64,000 bases of DNA from an uncultured Lachnospiraceae bacterium. Lineage in GTDB: Bacteria > Bacillota > Clostridia > Lachnospirales > Lachnospiraceae. Below are positions 52,983 through 62,387 of this stretch, piece by piece. The stretch covers positions 1 to 64,000 of the forward strand of contig CAMUYQ010000002.1 of the NCBI GenBank assembly GCA_947165025.1, written 5' to 3'. Position numbers and translations under genes: made by a program. Position 1 is the stretch's first letter. Each line of letters opens with the position of its first letter. The notes beneath the pieces are model-generated. The model was not told where the DNA came from, did not search any database, and worked only from the letters and a program-made list of their open reading frames with translations.

Positions 52983-53777
52983 ATGAAAAAGGTCATTATG
53001 AGAATCAGTGAAAGAGCAACAATAATCTCGCAGGAGCAGCTTTGTGCGGGCGTATATTCGATGTGGATCGCCACAAATGCCGCCAAATACGCAAAAGCGG
53101 GGCAGTTCATATCGGTGTATGTAAACAGTGATTCAAAGCTTTTGCCACGTCCGATAAGCATATGCGAGATTGGCGACGGGAAGCTTCGTATCGTATACAG
53201 GGTTGCCGGTGAAGGGACCAAAGAGCTTTCCGAAATGTCGGAAGGAGGCAGTCTGGATATTCTCGGTCCGAACGGGAACGGATTTCTGGCAAAGGCCGGC
53301 GAAAAGATCACGCCGGACACGAAGGCTCTTCTTATCGGGGGAGGTATAGGCATTCCGCCGATGCTTGAACTGGCAAAGCAGATGACATGTGATGTTACGA
53401 TCGTTGCGGGATACCAGAGTTCGCAGGGCATGTTCCTGACAGAAGAACTTGAAAGTGCCGGAAGGCTTGTGGTTTCAACAGATGACGGAAGCTTCGGACA
53501 TAAGGGCACGGTCGTTGATGCGATAGCGGAAGAAGGGATCACGGCGGATATGATTTTCGCCTGCGGGCCCCGTCCGATGTTAAAGGGTGTTAAGAAGCTG
53601 GCAAAAGAAGCCGGCATCAGTGCATATATCTCGATGGAAGAGAGGATGGCGTGCGGGATCGGCGCGTGTCTGGGCTGTGTTACGGCCTCAACGGAAACAG
53701 ACGGTCATTCTAAAGTTAAGAACAAAAGAGTCTGTGCGGACGGCCCTGTATTTGAGGCATCGGAGGTTGAACTGTGA
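52983..53777 (+). CDS. pyrK: Dihydroorotate dehydrogenase B, electron transfer subunit
   Basis: A 264-residue FAD and [2Fe-2S] protein that passes electrons from PyrD to NAD+. The FAD-binding LLPRPISICEIG is near residue 53 and the NAD-binding GGGIGIPPMLELAK near 119. The cluster-binding cysteines lie in MACGIGACLGCV near 224 with a later VCADGPVF. ATG 52983 and ATG 52998 are both possible; the second has AAAAAGG nearer the usual spacing. The stop overlaps the pyrD start (GTGA). Confidence 0.94.
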   Translation: MKKVIMRISERATIISQEQLCAGVYSMWIATNAAKYAKAGQFISVYVNSDSKLLPRPISICEIGDGKLRIVYRVAGEGTKELSEMSEGGSLDILGPNGNGFLAKAGEKITPDTKALLIGGGIGIPPMLELAKQMTCDVTIVAGYQSSQGMFLTEELESAGRLVVSTDDGSFGHKGTVVDAIAEEGITADMIFACGPRPMLKGVKKLAKEAGISAYISMEERMACGIGACLGCVTASTETDGHSKVKNKRVCADGPVFEASEVEL

Positions 53778-54679
53778 CTGATATGTCTGTAAATCTGGCG
53801 GGAGTACGGCTGAAGAATCCGGTAATGACCGCATCGGGAACGTTCGGGTCCGGAATGGAATATGGCGAGTTTGTGGACCTCTCAAGGCTGGGAGCCGTTG
53901 TCACAAAGGGTGTCAGCCTCACACCGTGGGAAGGAAATGCGACACCGAGAGTTGCCGAGACATACGGCGGAATGCTCAATGCCATAGGACTTCAGAATCC
54001 CGGGATAGATACGTTTATCGACAGGGACCTTAAGTTCCTTGAAGATTTCGATACAAAAGTGATCGTTAACGTCTGCGGCAAGACCGAAGAGGAATACATC
54101 GGGGTAGTCGAGAGACTTGGTGATACGAACGCGGATATGCTTGAGATAAATGTCAGCTGTCCGAACGTTAAGGAAGGTGCGATCGCATTCGGACAGAACC
54201 CGGAAGCGCTGTCGCATATAACACGGGAGATCAAAAAGAAGGCGAAACAGCCCGTGATCATGAAGCTGTCGCCGAACGTCACCAATATCGCACTTATGGC
54301 GAAGGTGTGCGAGGAGGCCGGAGCGGATGCGGTGTCGCTTATAAACACGATCACCGGTATGAAGATAGATGTCAGAAGACGGACATTTGTTCTTGCCAAT
54401 AAAACAGGGGGCCTGTCCGGACCCGCGATCAAACCGGTGGCTGTCAGGATGGTGTATCAGGCAGCTTCTGCGGTATCGATACCGGTCATCGGAATGGGAG
54501 GGATCAGGACAGCGGAGGATGCACTTGAGTTTATAATGGCGGGTGCCTCGGCGGTAGCGGTAGGTGCCGCAAACTTTACCGATCCATATACGACCGTTAA
54601 GGTGATCGAAGGGATCGAAGAATACATGAGAAAAGAGAGTGTTTCGGATATAAAAGAACTTATCGGATGTGTCAGATAA
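53774..54679 (+). CDS. pyrD: Dihydroorotate dehydrogenase B, catalytic subunit
   Basis: A 301-residue FMN TIM-barrel enzyme oxidising dihydroorotate to orotate. It begins at a GTG overlapping pyrK. Hallmarks are NPVMTASGTFGSGMEYGE near residue 16, NAIGLQNPGID near 67, the catalytic-cysteine segment INVSCPNVKEG near 125 (Cys-type, as in the NAD-linked class 1B), and IGMGGIRTAEDALEFIMAGA near 238. PyrK next door confirms class 1B. Confidence 0.96.
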   Translation: MTDMSVNLAGVRLKNPVMTASGTFGSGMEYGEFVDLSRLGAVVTKGVSLTPWEGNATPRVAETYGGMLNAIGLQNPGIDTFIDRDLKFLEDFDTKVIVNVCGKTEEEYIGVVERLGDTNADMLEINVSCPNVKEGAIAFGQNPEALSHITREIKKKAKQPVIMKLSPNVTNIALMAKVCEEAGADAVSLINTITGMKIDVRRRTFVLANKTGGLSGPAIKPVAVRMVYQAASAVSIPVIGMGGIRTAEDALEFIMAGASAVAVGAANFTDPYTTVKVIEGIEEYMRKESVSDIKELIGCVR

Positions 54680-54705
54680 CAGAGTTTTGGAAGGAGGAAT
54701 TCATT

Positions 54706-55410
54706 ATGATGCAGATCGGCGGAGTAGACAATCTTGTATTGAAGCAGGTAACACTGCCTTCGGAGAAGGAGAACGAAGAGAAGAAGACAGTGATACAGGA
54801 AGAGGACGCCAAAGTCAGGGATGAGGCTGCAGCAGCTGACAAAAAGGACCGCGAAGACGAAAAAAGGGCCGAAGATGTGGCCAAAAACGTTTACGGTGAT
54901 GTTGTCGGCAAATCAACCGACGGCGATACAACGCGCGTCAAAAAGGATGCAATGGAAGCCCTCGAGACCGGAATGGTGTTAAAGAAGGAAGATAAGGAAG
55001 ACAACCTCATGGAATTCAACCGTGACCAGCTCCTTGTCAAAGAGGAACAGGGTGACATCACGAAGAACCAGTACAACCATGAGATAGTCCGTCGCGATGA
55101 GCTTATGAAAAAAGACGACAAGTCCGCTTTTGCAAAGACCAATGCCGAGATGATCGAAAAGCAGGAGAAGGAAGCAAAAGAGAAAGCTCAGGAGAAGGCG
55201 AAGGAAAGACTTGACGAGATGCAGGGAAAAGGTCAGGAAGACGAGAACGCCGCAAGACTTGAGAACGGTATGAACATGCTTGCCGGAAGTGAGAAGAGTC
55301 TTCAGATCGAAGAAGATGCTGTTCAGACGGCAGCACAGAACAACAGGAGTGAGCTCATAGACCAGATACTCAATCCAGAAGATGCTACCCTTAAAGTCAT
55401 AATCAAGTAA
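54706..55410 (+). CDS. Highly charged coiled-coil protein of unknown function
   Basis: A 234-residue protein, very rich in Glu, Lys, Asp and Ala, with long predicted helices (residues 15-65 and 145-190: EKQEKEAKEKAQEKAKERL). A central part (MEFNRDQLLVKEEQGDITKN) is less repetitive. There is no signal peptide or membrane segment. AAGGAGG at 54691-54697 selects ATG 54706 over an upstream in-frame start. It sits between pyrD and ispE with only 5 bases to the latter. I recognise no family; the helical, Met-poor style recalls the proteins at 35312-36652. Confidence 0.6.
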   Translation: MMQIGGVDNLVLKQVTLPSEKENEEKKTVIQEEDAKVRDEAAAADKKDREDEKRAEDVAKNVYGDVVGKSTDGDTTRVKKDAMEALETGMVLKKEDKEDNLMEFNRDQLLVKEEQGDITKNQYNHEIVRRDELMKKDDKSAFAKTNAEMIEKQEKEAKEKAQEKAKERLDEMQGKGQEDENAARLENGMNMLAGSEKSLQIEEDAVQTAAQNNRSELIDQILNPEDATLKVIIK

Positions 55411-55415
55411 CATTA

Positions 55416-56264
55416 ATGAAGATCAACGCATATGCCAAGATAAACCTCGCGCTTGATGTTCTTGGAAGAAGACAGGACGGTTATCACGAGGTCAGGATGA
55501 TCATGCAGACGGTCGGATTGCACGATGAGCTTGAAATAGAACGGATTCCGGAAGATTCGATCGTGATCACGACCGACAGGGATGACCTGCCGGTGGGCGG
55601 GGATAACCTGATATATAAAGCTGCCCGTCTTCTTATGGATGAGTGCGGTCTTACCGGCGGGATAAAGGTGCATCTTACAAAGAACATACCTGTTGCCGCA
55701 GGACTTGCCGGCGGAAGTACCGATGCCGCCGCAACACTTATCGCGGTAAATGAACTGTTTGGCCTGGGCCTGTCGAAGGAAGATCTTATGAAAAGGGCCG
55801 TCAGGATAGGTGCCGATGTTCCGTACTGTATCATGGGCAAAACGGCACTGAGTGAAGGTATCGGCGAGATACTGACACCGCTTAAGCCATGTCCCGGATG
55901 CAGGATACTTCTTGCCAAGCCGAAGATCGGTCTGTCAACGGCGTTTGTTTACAAAAGGCTTAAGCTTGAAGAGGCAGAGCATCCCAATACGGATGCGGTC
56001 ATACGGGGTATAGAGAACGGCGATATAAAAGCAGTCGCTGATAATCTCGGAAACATTCTCGAGAGTGTATCGCTTGTCGAGAGACCCGTCATTGCCAAGA
56101 TCAAAAGGATCATGGCCGAACACGGAGGAAAACCTCTTATGAGCGGAAGCGGTCCGACGGTGTTCGGAATGTTTGATTCGGATGAGAGCATTAACAAAGC
56201 TTACGAAGCACTTTCGGTATCAAAGCTGACACCGGAACTGTTCATTACGGAGATTTATAATTAA
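55416..56264 (+). CDS. ispE: 4-diphosphocytidyl-2-C-methyl-D-erythritol kinase
   Basis: A 282-residue GHMP kinase of the MEP isoprenoid pathway. It starts MKINAYAKINLALDVLGRR, the usual IspE opening. The glycine-rich ATP loop PVAAGLAGGSTDAAATL is near residue 91, and the C-terminal motif PLMSGSGPTVFGMF near 246. It supplies precursors for undecaprenyl phosphate, the carrier used by the MraY-like protein in this window. The next gene starts at the last base of its stop codon. Confidence 0.96.
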   Translation: MKINAYAKINLALDVLGRRQDGYHEVRMIMQTVGLHDELEIERIPEDSIVITTDRDDLPVGGDNLIYKAARLLMDECGLTGGIKVHLTKNIPVAAGLAGGSTDAAATLIAVNELFGLGLSKEDLMKRAVRIGADVPYCIMGKTALSEGIGEILTPLKPCPGCRILLAKPKIGLSTAFVYKRLKLEEAEHPNTDAVIRGIENGDIKAVADNLGNILESVSLVERPVIAKIKRIMAEHGGKPLMSGSGPTVFGMFDSDESINKAYEALSVSKLTPELFITEIYN

Positions 56265-56935
56265 TGGAAGATCTCAAACTGCAAATGAATATGGATGAAT
56301 ATCTTCCGCTTCGCGATGTCGTGTTCAATACACTTCGTCAGGGGATACTGACCGGTGCGCTGAAACCGGGTGAAAGACTGATGGAGATCCATCTGGCCGA
56401 TAAGCTCGGAGTATCAAGGACTCCCATCAGGGAAGCGATACGTATGCTTGAGCTGGAAGGACTTGTTACTATGATCCCGAGACGGGGTGCGGAAGTATCC
56501 AGGATCAGCAGACAGGATATAAGAGACGTTCTTGAAGTAAGACTTGTTCTTGATTCTCTTGCAACAAAGCTTGCGTGCAAGAGGATAACGGATGACCAGA
56601 AAGAAGAACTCAGAAGATGTGCCGAAGAGTTTGAGAGGGCCACTCAGTCGGGTGATGTCACTCTGATAGCTCAGGCGGACGTGAGATTTCACGATGTCAT
56701 TCTGGCGGCTTCGCACAACAAGCGGCTGATACAGATGGTCAATAATCTCGCGGAGAGGATATACAGATACCGGTTGGAATATATAAAGGATGCGGCCCAT
56801 CACGCAAGACTTATCGAGGAACACGCCAAGATAATGGACTGTGTGATCAAGGGCGATGAAGGAAGCGCCTGCATCGCCGCGGAAATACATATCGTCAATC
56901 AGGAAAACAACATGCTCAGTCAGGTAGATGAATAA
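56264..56935 (+). CDS. GntR family (FadR-type FCD) transcriptional regulator
   Basis: A 223-residue regulator. The winged helix-turn-helix spans about 14-78 (LRQGILTGALKPGERLMEIH, then LGVSRTPIREAIRMLELEGL). The FCD effector domain (about 85-215) has metal/ligand histidines in ADVRFHDVILAASHN, EEHAKIM and AEIHIVNQ. Such proteins sense carboxylic acids. It overlaps ispE by one base and is followed directly by a DUF1934 gene, so its target may lie in this cluster or elsewhere. Confidence 0.9.
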   Translation: MEDLKLQMNMDEYLPLRDVVFNTLRQGILTGALKPGERLMEIHLADKLGVSRTPIREAIRMLELEGLVTMIPRRGAEVSRISRQDIRDVLEVRLVLDSLATKLACKRITDDQKEELRRCAEEFERATQSGDVTLIAQADVRFHDVILAASHNKRLIQMVNNLAERIYRYRLEYIKDAAHHARLIEEHAKIMDCVIKGDEGSACIAAEIHIVNQENNMLSQVDE

Positions 56936-57393
56936 TGGATAAAGATGTTTGGGTATCCGTTGCCGGACTCCAGTTTACGGATAATCCCGAGGGAGACCGG
57001 ATAGAGATACTGACACCCGGAAATTACTACAGGAAGAAAAATCATCATTACGTTACATACGACGAGATCACGGAAGGCACTGATGAGGTCACGAAAAATA
57101 TCGTAAGGTTCGACGGCGATATGCTCACCATCAGTAAACGCGGATTTGCAAATGTTGAGATGGTGTTCGAGAAGAACAAGCGGAACATGACCAATTACGT
57201 TACGCCTTACGGTTCGCTCCTTGTCGGGATCGATACGGACAGGATCGATATCAGGGAAAGTGATGATGTCATAAACATAGATATAGATTACGCGCTTGAC
57301 GTTAACTATGAACATCTTGCCAATTGCAAGATAAAAATGGAGATCAAGAATTCGGTATCGATCAAGGACGATATCCGGCAGGAAGGAGTATAG
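56935..57393 (+). CDS. DUF1934 (YwiB-like) beta-barrel protein
   Basis: A 152-residue protein with the DUF1934 pattern: DVWVSVAGLQF at the start, DRIEILTPGNYYRK, HHYVTYDEITEGTD, and DIDYALDVNYEHLANCKIKM near the end. The family has a calycin-like barrel; its biochemical role is not established. Members are often encoded next to genes for wall or tRNA enzymes. Its start shares a base with the GntR stop, and galU follows by one base. Confidence 0.85.
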   Translation: MDKDVWVSVAGLQFTDNPEGDRIEILTPGNYYRKKNHHYVTYDEITEGTDEVTKNIVRFDGDMLTISKRGFANVEMVFEKNKRNMTNYVTPYGSLLVGIDTDRIDIRESDDVINIDIDYALDVNYEHLANCKIKMEIKNSVSIKDDIRQEGV

Positions 57394-57394
57394 A

Positions 57395-58285
57395 TTGAAA
57401 GTCAGAAAAGCGATAATTCCCGCGGCGGGACTTGGCACGAGATTCCTTCCCGCAACAAAGGCCCAGGCGAAGGAGATGCTTCCGATCGTCGATAAGCCTA
57501 CGATCCAGTACATTATAGAGGAAGCGGTAGCAAGCGGGATAGAGGATATCATAATCGTTACCGGACGAAGCAAGAGATCGATAGAGGATCATTTTGACAA
57601 ATCCGTGGAGCTTGAGCTCGAACTTGAAAAACACGGTAAGGAAGAGATGCTCAAAATGGTGCGGGACATTTCCGAAATGGCAAATATCCACACCATCAGA
57701 CAGAAGGAACCGAGAGGTCTCGGTCATGCCATTTACACAGCCAGACACTTTATTGGCAACGAACCCTTTGCGGTACTTCTCGGCGATGATGTCGTTGTCG
57801 CAAAGAAGCCGTGTCTGTCGCAGATGCTTGATGTATATAACGAATACCAGACTTCAGTCCTCGGGGTACAGAAGGTCGCTCACGAGGTCGTTAACAAATA
57901 CGGTATCGTTGACTGTAAAGCCGTTGATGACAGGGTGTATAAGGTTCATGATCTTGTGGAGAAGCCCGACATCAATGAGGCTCCGTCCGACATAGCTATA
58001 CTCGGACGATATATCATAACACCGTCCATTTTCAAATATCTTGAAACGCAGGACGCAGGTACCGGCGGAGAGATCCAACTTACCGACTCCTTGAGAAGGA
58101 TGTCGAAGGATCAGGCGATGTACTGCTATGATTTTAAAGGACACAGATACGATGTCGGAACGAAGATAGGTTTCCTGCAGGCAAATATAGAGTTCGCACT
58201 CAGAAATCCCGAGGTCGCGGAAGATATGAGAGCATATCTTAACAGGCTGTCGACGGATATGGACGCGATGCTCGAATATGAATGA
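57395..58285 (+). CDS. galU: UTP--glucose-1-phosphate uridylyltransferase
   Basis: A 296-residue nucleotidyltransferase making UDP-glucose for glycolipids and surface polymers. The signature IPAAGLGTRFLPATKAQAKE is near residue 8, IVDKPTIQYI near 31, the metal-binding GDDVV near 130, and a GTGGEIQLTDSLRRM block near 222. The start is TTG 57395 behind GGAAGGAG. A short promoter-bearing gap separates it from the next gene. Confidence 0.96.
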   Translation: MKVRKAIIPAAGLGTRFLPATKAQAKEMLPIVDKPTIQYIIEEAVASGIEDIIIVTGRSKRSIEDHFDKSVELELELEKHGKEEMLKMVRDISEMANIHTIRQKEPRGLGHAIYTARHFIGNEPFAVLLGDDVVVAKKPCLSQMLDVYNEYQTSVLGVQKVAHEVVNKYGIVDCKAVDDRVYKVHDLVEKPDINEAPSDIAILGRYIITPSIFKYLETQDAGTGGEIQLTDSLRRMSKDQAMYCYDFKGHRYDVGTKIGFLQANIEFALRNPEVAEDMRAYLNRLSTDMDAMLEYE

Positions 58286-58291
58286 TGTTTA

Positions 58292-58320
58292 TTGATTAAC
58301 ATACCGTATTCTGCTAGAAT
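58292..58320 (+). promoter_or_regulatory. Promoter after galU
   Basis: TTGATT (58292-58297), 17 bases and TAGAAT (58315-58320) resemble a sigma-A promoter, 43 bases before the next start codon. Confidence 0.5.
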
Positions 58321-58362
58321 AGTTTGGATTGTATACAGATACGGAGTCAGGAGAATTATAAA

Positions 58363-58860
58363 ATGATCGGGATAGTATTACTTTCAACAGCGACGATAGT
58401 GTTGCTGATCATACTCGGAGTTGTGGCTGCGATCGCAGTTGCCCTGTACTTCCTGGGCAAGAAGGCCCAGTCAAGGGAGGCGGAACAGAAAGAACAGATA
58501 GAGGCCATGAAACAGACGGTCTCGATGCTGATCATAGACAAGAAACGGATGAAGATCAAGGAATCCGGACTTCCGCAGGCGGTCATAGATCAGACTCCCA
58601 AACTTATGAGATGGACAAAGCTTCCGATAGTCAAGGCAAAGGTCGGACCGCAGGTAATGTCGCTTGTATGTGATGACAAGATATTTGATAACGTACCCGT
58701 CAAGAAGGAAGTCAAAGCTACCGTGAGCGGTATTTACATCACGAGCGTAAAGGGCATACACGGACCGATAGAAACAAACAAGAACGTTAAGAAAAAGAGC
58801 AAGTTCAAGCAGTTTGTCGAGAAGATGCAGGAAAAGGCCGGAGCAAAACCGGTCAAGTGA
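58363..58860 (+). CDS. Single-pass membrane protein of unknown function
   Basis: A 165-residue protein. One N-terminal membrane segment (about 2-28: VLLSTATIVLLIILGVVAA) precedes a coiled, Lys/Glu-rich stretch. A compact beta-type region follows (PIVKAKVGPQVMSLVCDDKI, then VSGIYITSVKGIHGP) and a basic tail. AGGAG at 58350-58354 selects ATG 58363. It is followed after 1 base by the trigger-factor-like lipoprotein gene. I recognise no family; the position suggests an envelope role. Confidence 0.65.
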   Translation: MIGIVLLSTATIVLLIILGVVAAIAVALYFLGKKAQSREAEQKEQIEAMKQTVSMLIIDKKRMKIKESGLPQAVIDQTPKLMRWTKLPIVKAKVGPQVMSLVCDDKIFDNVPVKKEVKATVSGIYITSVKGIHGPIETNKNVKKKSKFKQFVEKMQEKAGAKPVK

Positions 58861-58861
58861 T

Positions 58862-59644
58862 ATGAATAAGCCCGGCAGACTTATATACATATGTACCGGA
58901 GCGCTGATGACGGCTTTTATACTTACGGCCTGTTCGTCGGATAATATACCGGATCCCGATGATTACATTAAGCTCGGGCAGTACAAAGGACTTCATGTCG
59001 AAAGATCATCATATGAAGTTTCGGAAGAAGAGATGCAGGATGAGCTCGATATGCTCGCAAACGCATATGCGGGTGATGACGGCAAGGCTCCGGAACTGAC
59101 GGATGAGTTCATAAACCGAATTTCCGCAGGCGGCTATAAGGATCTCGAATCATACAAAGCGGCACTTAAGGATGAGATGAAGGCGGAATACGATGAGTTC
59201 TATGAACTTCAGTATTACGAGGATCTTTGGAATCTGGCCGTTGATAATGCAACGGTGATAAAAGAATTCCCGGCGGATTATCTGCGAAGCAAGACGGAGA
59301 GATCCGTGATCGCCGCACAGAAATATGCACAGAGCCTTGACATGTCGTTCGAGGATTTTGTCGATCAGAAGATGGGGCTCACCGTAGAAGAGTTCAACAG
59401 GCAGGCGATCGAATATGCCGAGACTGCGGCAAAGGAAAGCATGGTGCTTCAGGCGATCGCAAGGGCTGAGAACATAACGGTCACCGATGAGGATGTAAAA
59501 AAGGCGATCGATGAATATGTGGAGCTTGGGGCGTTTGAGTCCGAGGAGGCTTTCAGAAAGGAAGGTCCCGAGCGCCTTGAGGAGTTGAAAGAATATATCC
59601 TGACTTCAAAGGTTCAGGATTTTCTGGCACAGAATGCAGAATGA
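58862..59644 (+). CDS. Lipoprotein with a trigger-factor C-terminal (chaperone) domain
   Basis: A 260-residue protein from ATG 58862. The signal peptide ends in lipobox ILTAC with acylated Cys24. The mature part opens with IKLGQYKGLHVERSSYEVSE, like the junction after the trigger factor PPIase domain. It continues with the SurA-like helical chaperone region (PELTDEFINRISAGGYKDLE; EEAFRKEGPERLEELKEYIL). No PPIase domain or ribosome-binding signature is present. I infer a membrane-anchored, extracytoplasmic folding factor. The final helices match trigger factor in order and spacing. Confidence 0.8.
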   Translation: MNKPGRLIYICTGALMTAFILTACSSDNIPDPDDYIKLGQYKGLHVERSSYEVSEEEMQDELDMLANAYAGDDGKAPELTDEFINRISAGGYKDLESYKAALKDEMKAEYDEFYELQYYEDLWNLAVDNATVIKEFPADYLRSKTERSVIAAQKYAQSLDMSFEDFVDQKMGLTVEEFNRQAIEYAETAAKESMVLQAIARAENITVTDEDVKKAIDEYVELGAFESEEAFRKEGPERLEELKEYILTSKVQDFLAQNAE

Positions 59645-59656
59645 GGAAGATGAGAG

Positions 59657-61051
59657 ATGGAACAGCTGATCAATGTAAGACAGATTTTCAGGAACAAGGA
59701 TGAGTATCTTGACAAGGAGATAATGATCGGAGGATGGGTAAGATCCATCCGCGATTCAAAATCGTTCGGATTCATCGTACTAAATGACGGAACGTTCTTT
59801 GAACCGATCCAGATAGTATATTCCGACGCACTTGATAACTTTGACGAGATATCAAAAACAAATGTCGGAGCCGCACTGATCGTTACGGGTACACTCGTTG
59901 CGACACCTCAGGCTAAGCAGCCGTTTGAGATACAGGCAAAGAAGATAGTTGTTGAAGGTGCATCGACACCCGATTATCCGCTTCAGAAGAAACGTCATAC
60001 GATGGAATTCCTCCGTACGATGACACATCTTCGCGCAAGGACAAATACGTTTTCGGCGGTATTCAGAGTACGCTCGCTCATCGCATATGCGATCCACAGA
60101 TTTTTCCAGGAAAGAGATTTCGTTTATGTACATACTCCGCTGATCACCGGATCCGACTGTGAAGGTGCAGGAGAGATGTTCAGGGTAACGACTCTCGATC
60201 CGAAGGATCCGCCTCTTCTTCCCGACGGAAGCGTTGATTTCTCCAAAGACTTCTTCGGAAAGGAAACGAATCTTACCGTAAGCGGACAGCTGAACGGCGA
60301 AACGTATGCGATGGCATTTAAGAACATCTACACATTCGGACCTACGTTCAGAGCTGAGAATTCAAATACAACGAGACATGCTGCAGAGTTCTGGATGATC
60401 GAGCCGGAGATGGCATTTGCCGATCTTGATGATGACATGGCACTTGCGGAGAGCATGATAAAGTACATCATCAACTTCGTGCTTGAGAATGCTCCCGAGG
60501 AGATGCAGTTCTTCAATACATTTGTTGACAAAGGTCTTATCGAAAGACTTCAGCATGTTGCGAATTCCGATTTCGGAAGACTGACATACACGGATGCGAT
60601 AAAGATACTTGAAAAGCACAATAACGAATTCGAGTACAAGGTAAGCTGGGGATGCGATCTCCAGACCGAACACGAAAGATATCTTACAGAGAAAGAATTC
60701 AAGCGTCCGGTATTTGTCATCGATTATCCGAAGGAGATAAAAGCTTTCTATATGAAGCTTAACGAAGACGGCAAAACAGTAGCTGCGATGGACTGCCTTG
60801 TTCCGGGTATCGGGGAGATAATCGGCGGCAGCCAGAGAGAAGATGATTACAACATTCTGCTTGACAGGATCAATGAGCTGGGACTGAAGAAGGAGGATTA
60901 TGATTTTTATCTTGACCTTCGTAAGTACGGAACAGCCAGACATGCCGGATTCGGTCTCGGATTTGAGAGATGTGTCATGTACTTAACGGGAATGGGAAAC
61001 ATAAGGGACGTTCTTCCTTTCCCGAGAACGGTCGGTACTGCCGATCTGTAG
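59657..61051 (+). CDS. asnS: Asparaginyl-tRNA synthetase
   Basis: A 464-residue class IIb synthetase. An OB-fold anticodon domain covers about 1-110 ([18 protein letters not shown]). The catalytic core has [15 protein letters not shown] near 168, motif 2 [20 protein letters not shown] near 224, and motif 3 [15 protein letters not shown] near 435. The ENSNT/HAAEFW sequence and length match AsnRS rather than AspRS. GGAAGATGAGAG precedes the ATG. Confidence 0.96.
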   Translation: MEQLINVRQIFRNKDEYLDKEIMIGGWVRSIRDSKSFGFIVLNDGTFFEPIQIVYSDALDNFDEISKTNVGAALIVTGTLVATPQAKQPFEIQAKKIVVEGASTPDYPLQKKRHTMEFLRTMTHLRARTNTFSAVFRVRSLIAYAIHRFFQERDFVYVHTPLITGSDCEGAGEMFRVTTLDPKDPPLLPDGSVDFSKDFFGKETNLTVSGQLNGETYAMAFKNIYTFGPTFRAENSNTTRHAAEFWMIEPEMAFADLDDDMALAESMIKYIINFVLENAPEEMQFFNTFVDKGLIERLQHVANSDFGRLTYTDAIKILEKHNNEFEYKVSWGCDLQTEHERYLTEKEFKRPVFVIDYPKEIKAFYMKLNEDGKTVAAMDCLVPGIGEIIGGSQREDDYNILLDRINELGLKKEDYDFYLDLRKYGTARHAGFGLGFERCVMYLTGMGNIRDVLPFPRTVGTADL

Positions 61052-61091
61052 AAACGGTAACAAAAGGGGATCATAATAAGGGGATGATATC

Positions 61092-62378
61092 ATGGGGAGA
61101 AGATCATTACCGAAGCGTGTCCTGACGGCCATTCTTATCTTTGTGCTTGCCGCACAGACGGTAAGTTCAGTCGGAGCCGAAACACTTCAGGAGATAAGGA
61201 ACGAGAAGCAGGAGGCGCTTAACAAAAAGAAGGAAGCGGAGGGAAAACTTTCTTCGATCAACAAGGATATCGAGAACATATCGGAGGAGGCGGAAGCTGT
61301 CGAGGCTGAGATCGAAGAGCTTGATGCACAGCTTGTGGATCTGATACTGTCCGTGGAACTTCTCGAATCCGATATCAAGAGCAAAGAGAACGACATCGAG
61401 AATACAAAGGCTGAACTCGAGGATGCCAAAACACGCGTATCCGAGCAGGAAGCCGCGATGGCAAGACGCATCAAGTTCATGTATGAACGAGGCGGATCTT
61501 CGTATCTTGAGCTTTTCCTTGAATCAAAGAGTATGGCCGAGGCCGTCAACAAGACGGAGTATTCGGAAAAGCTGTACAAGTATGACAGACTAATGCTCGA
61601 ACGCTACAGACTGGCAAGGGAAGAGGTCGAGAACAAGGAGAGACAGCTTGAGGAAGAACTTGCCGAACTTGAAGAGATAAAGGAAGATCTGAATGCCCAG
61701 AAAGAGGAGCTTGATGCTCTGATCGCGGAAAAGAAAGAGACCGCGGAGGATTTTGCGGCACAGCTTTCAAAAGCGAAGTCAAGGGCAGGCGAGTACAAGA
61801 ATCAGATCTCACAGCAGTCGGAGAACCTGAAAAAGCTCAATCAGGCCGAAGCCGAAAAGGTGGCCGAAGAGGCCCGCAAGAAGGCTGAGGAAGAGGCCAG
61901 GAGAAAAGCCGAGGAAGCAGCTGCCAAAAAACGTGCCGAGGAAGAATCTTCGGGAGGCGGATCCGACAGCTCGGACAGTGACGACGGCGGATCGGAAGAA
62001 AGACATTCCGGCACAAGTGTCACGGCGACGGGATCCGGACTTGGAACCGACATAGCCAATTATGCGCTCCAGTTTGTGGGCTGTCCTTACGTTGCGGGAG
62101 GAACATCTCTTTCAAACGGCTGTGACTGTTCGGGATTCACGCAGGGTGTGTTCTCGCATTTCGGGATAAAGATACCGAGAAGTTCATATGCTCAGTCGGC
62201 TGATGGTACCGAAGTATCGTATGACGAGGCAAAGGCCGGAGATATCATCTACTACGGCGGACACGTCGGGATATACATCGGTAACAACCAGATAGTCCAT
62301 GCGAGCACAGCCGCAACCGGTATTAAGATAAGCAGTGCATTTTACAGATCGATCATAACGGTCAGAAGATATTATTAG
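61092..62378 (+). CDS. Secreted coiled-coil NlpC/P60 peptidoglycan endopeptidase
   Basis: A 428-residue protein. Signal peptide residues 1-29 are followed by a long PcsB/CwlO-like coiled coil (about 30-260), a Lys/Ala/Glu-rich stretch and a Ser/Gly/Asp linker (about 285-310). The NlpC/P60 domain occupies about 318-428: catalytic Cys in GCDCSGFTQGVF near 346, His in GGHVGIYIG near 395, and a later histidine in IVHAS. It should cleave stem peptides in the cell wall, possibly under FtsEX-type control of the coiled coil. Confidence 0.92.
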   Translation: MGRRSLPKRVLTAILIFVLAAQTVSSVGAETLQEIRNEKQEALNKKKEAEGKLSSINKDIENISEEAEAVEAEIEELDAQLVDLILSVELLESDIKSKENDIENTKAELEDAKTRVSEQEAAMARRIKFMYERGGSSYLELFLESKSMAEAVNKTEYSEKLYKYDRLMLERYRLAREEVENKERQLEEELAELEEIKEDLNAQKEELDALIAEKKETAEDFAAQLSKAKSRAGEYKNQISQQSENLKKLNQAEAEKVAEEARKKAEEEARRKAEEAAAKKRAEEESSGGGSDSSDSDDGGSEERHSGTSVTATGSGLGTDIANYALQFVGCPYVAGGTSLSNGCDCSGFTQGVFSHFGIKIPRSSYAQSADGTEVSYDEAKAGDIIYYGGHVGIYIGNNQIVHASTAATGIKISSAFYRSIITVRRYY

Positions 62379-62387
62379 AAACAAAGG

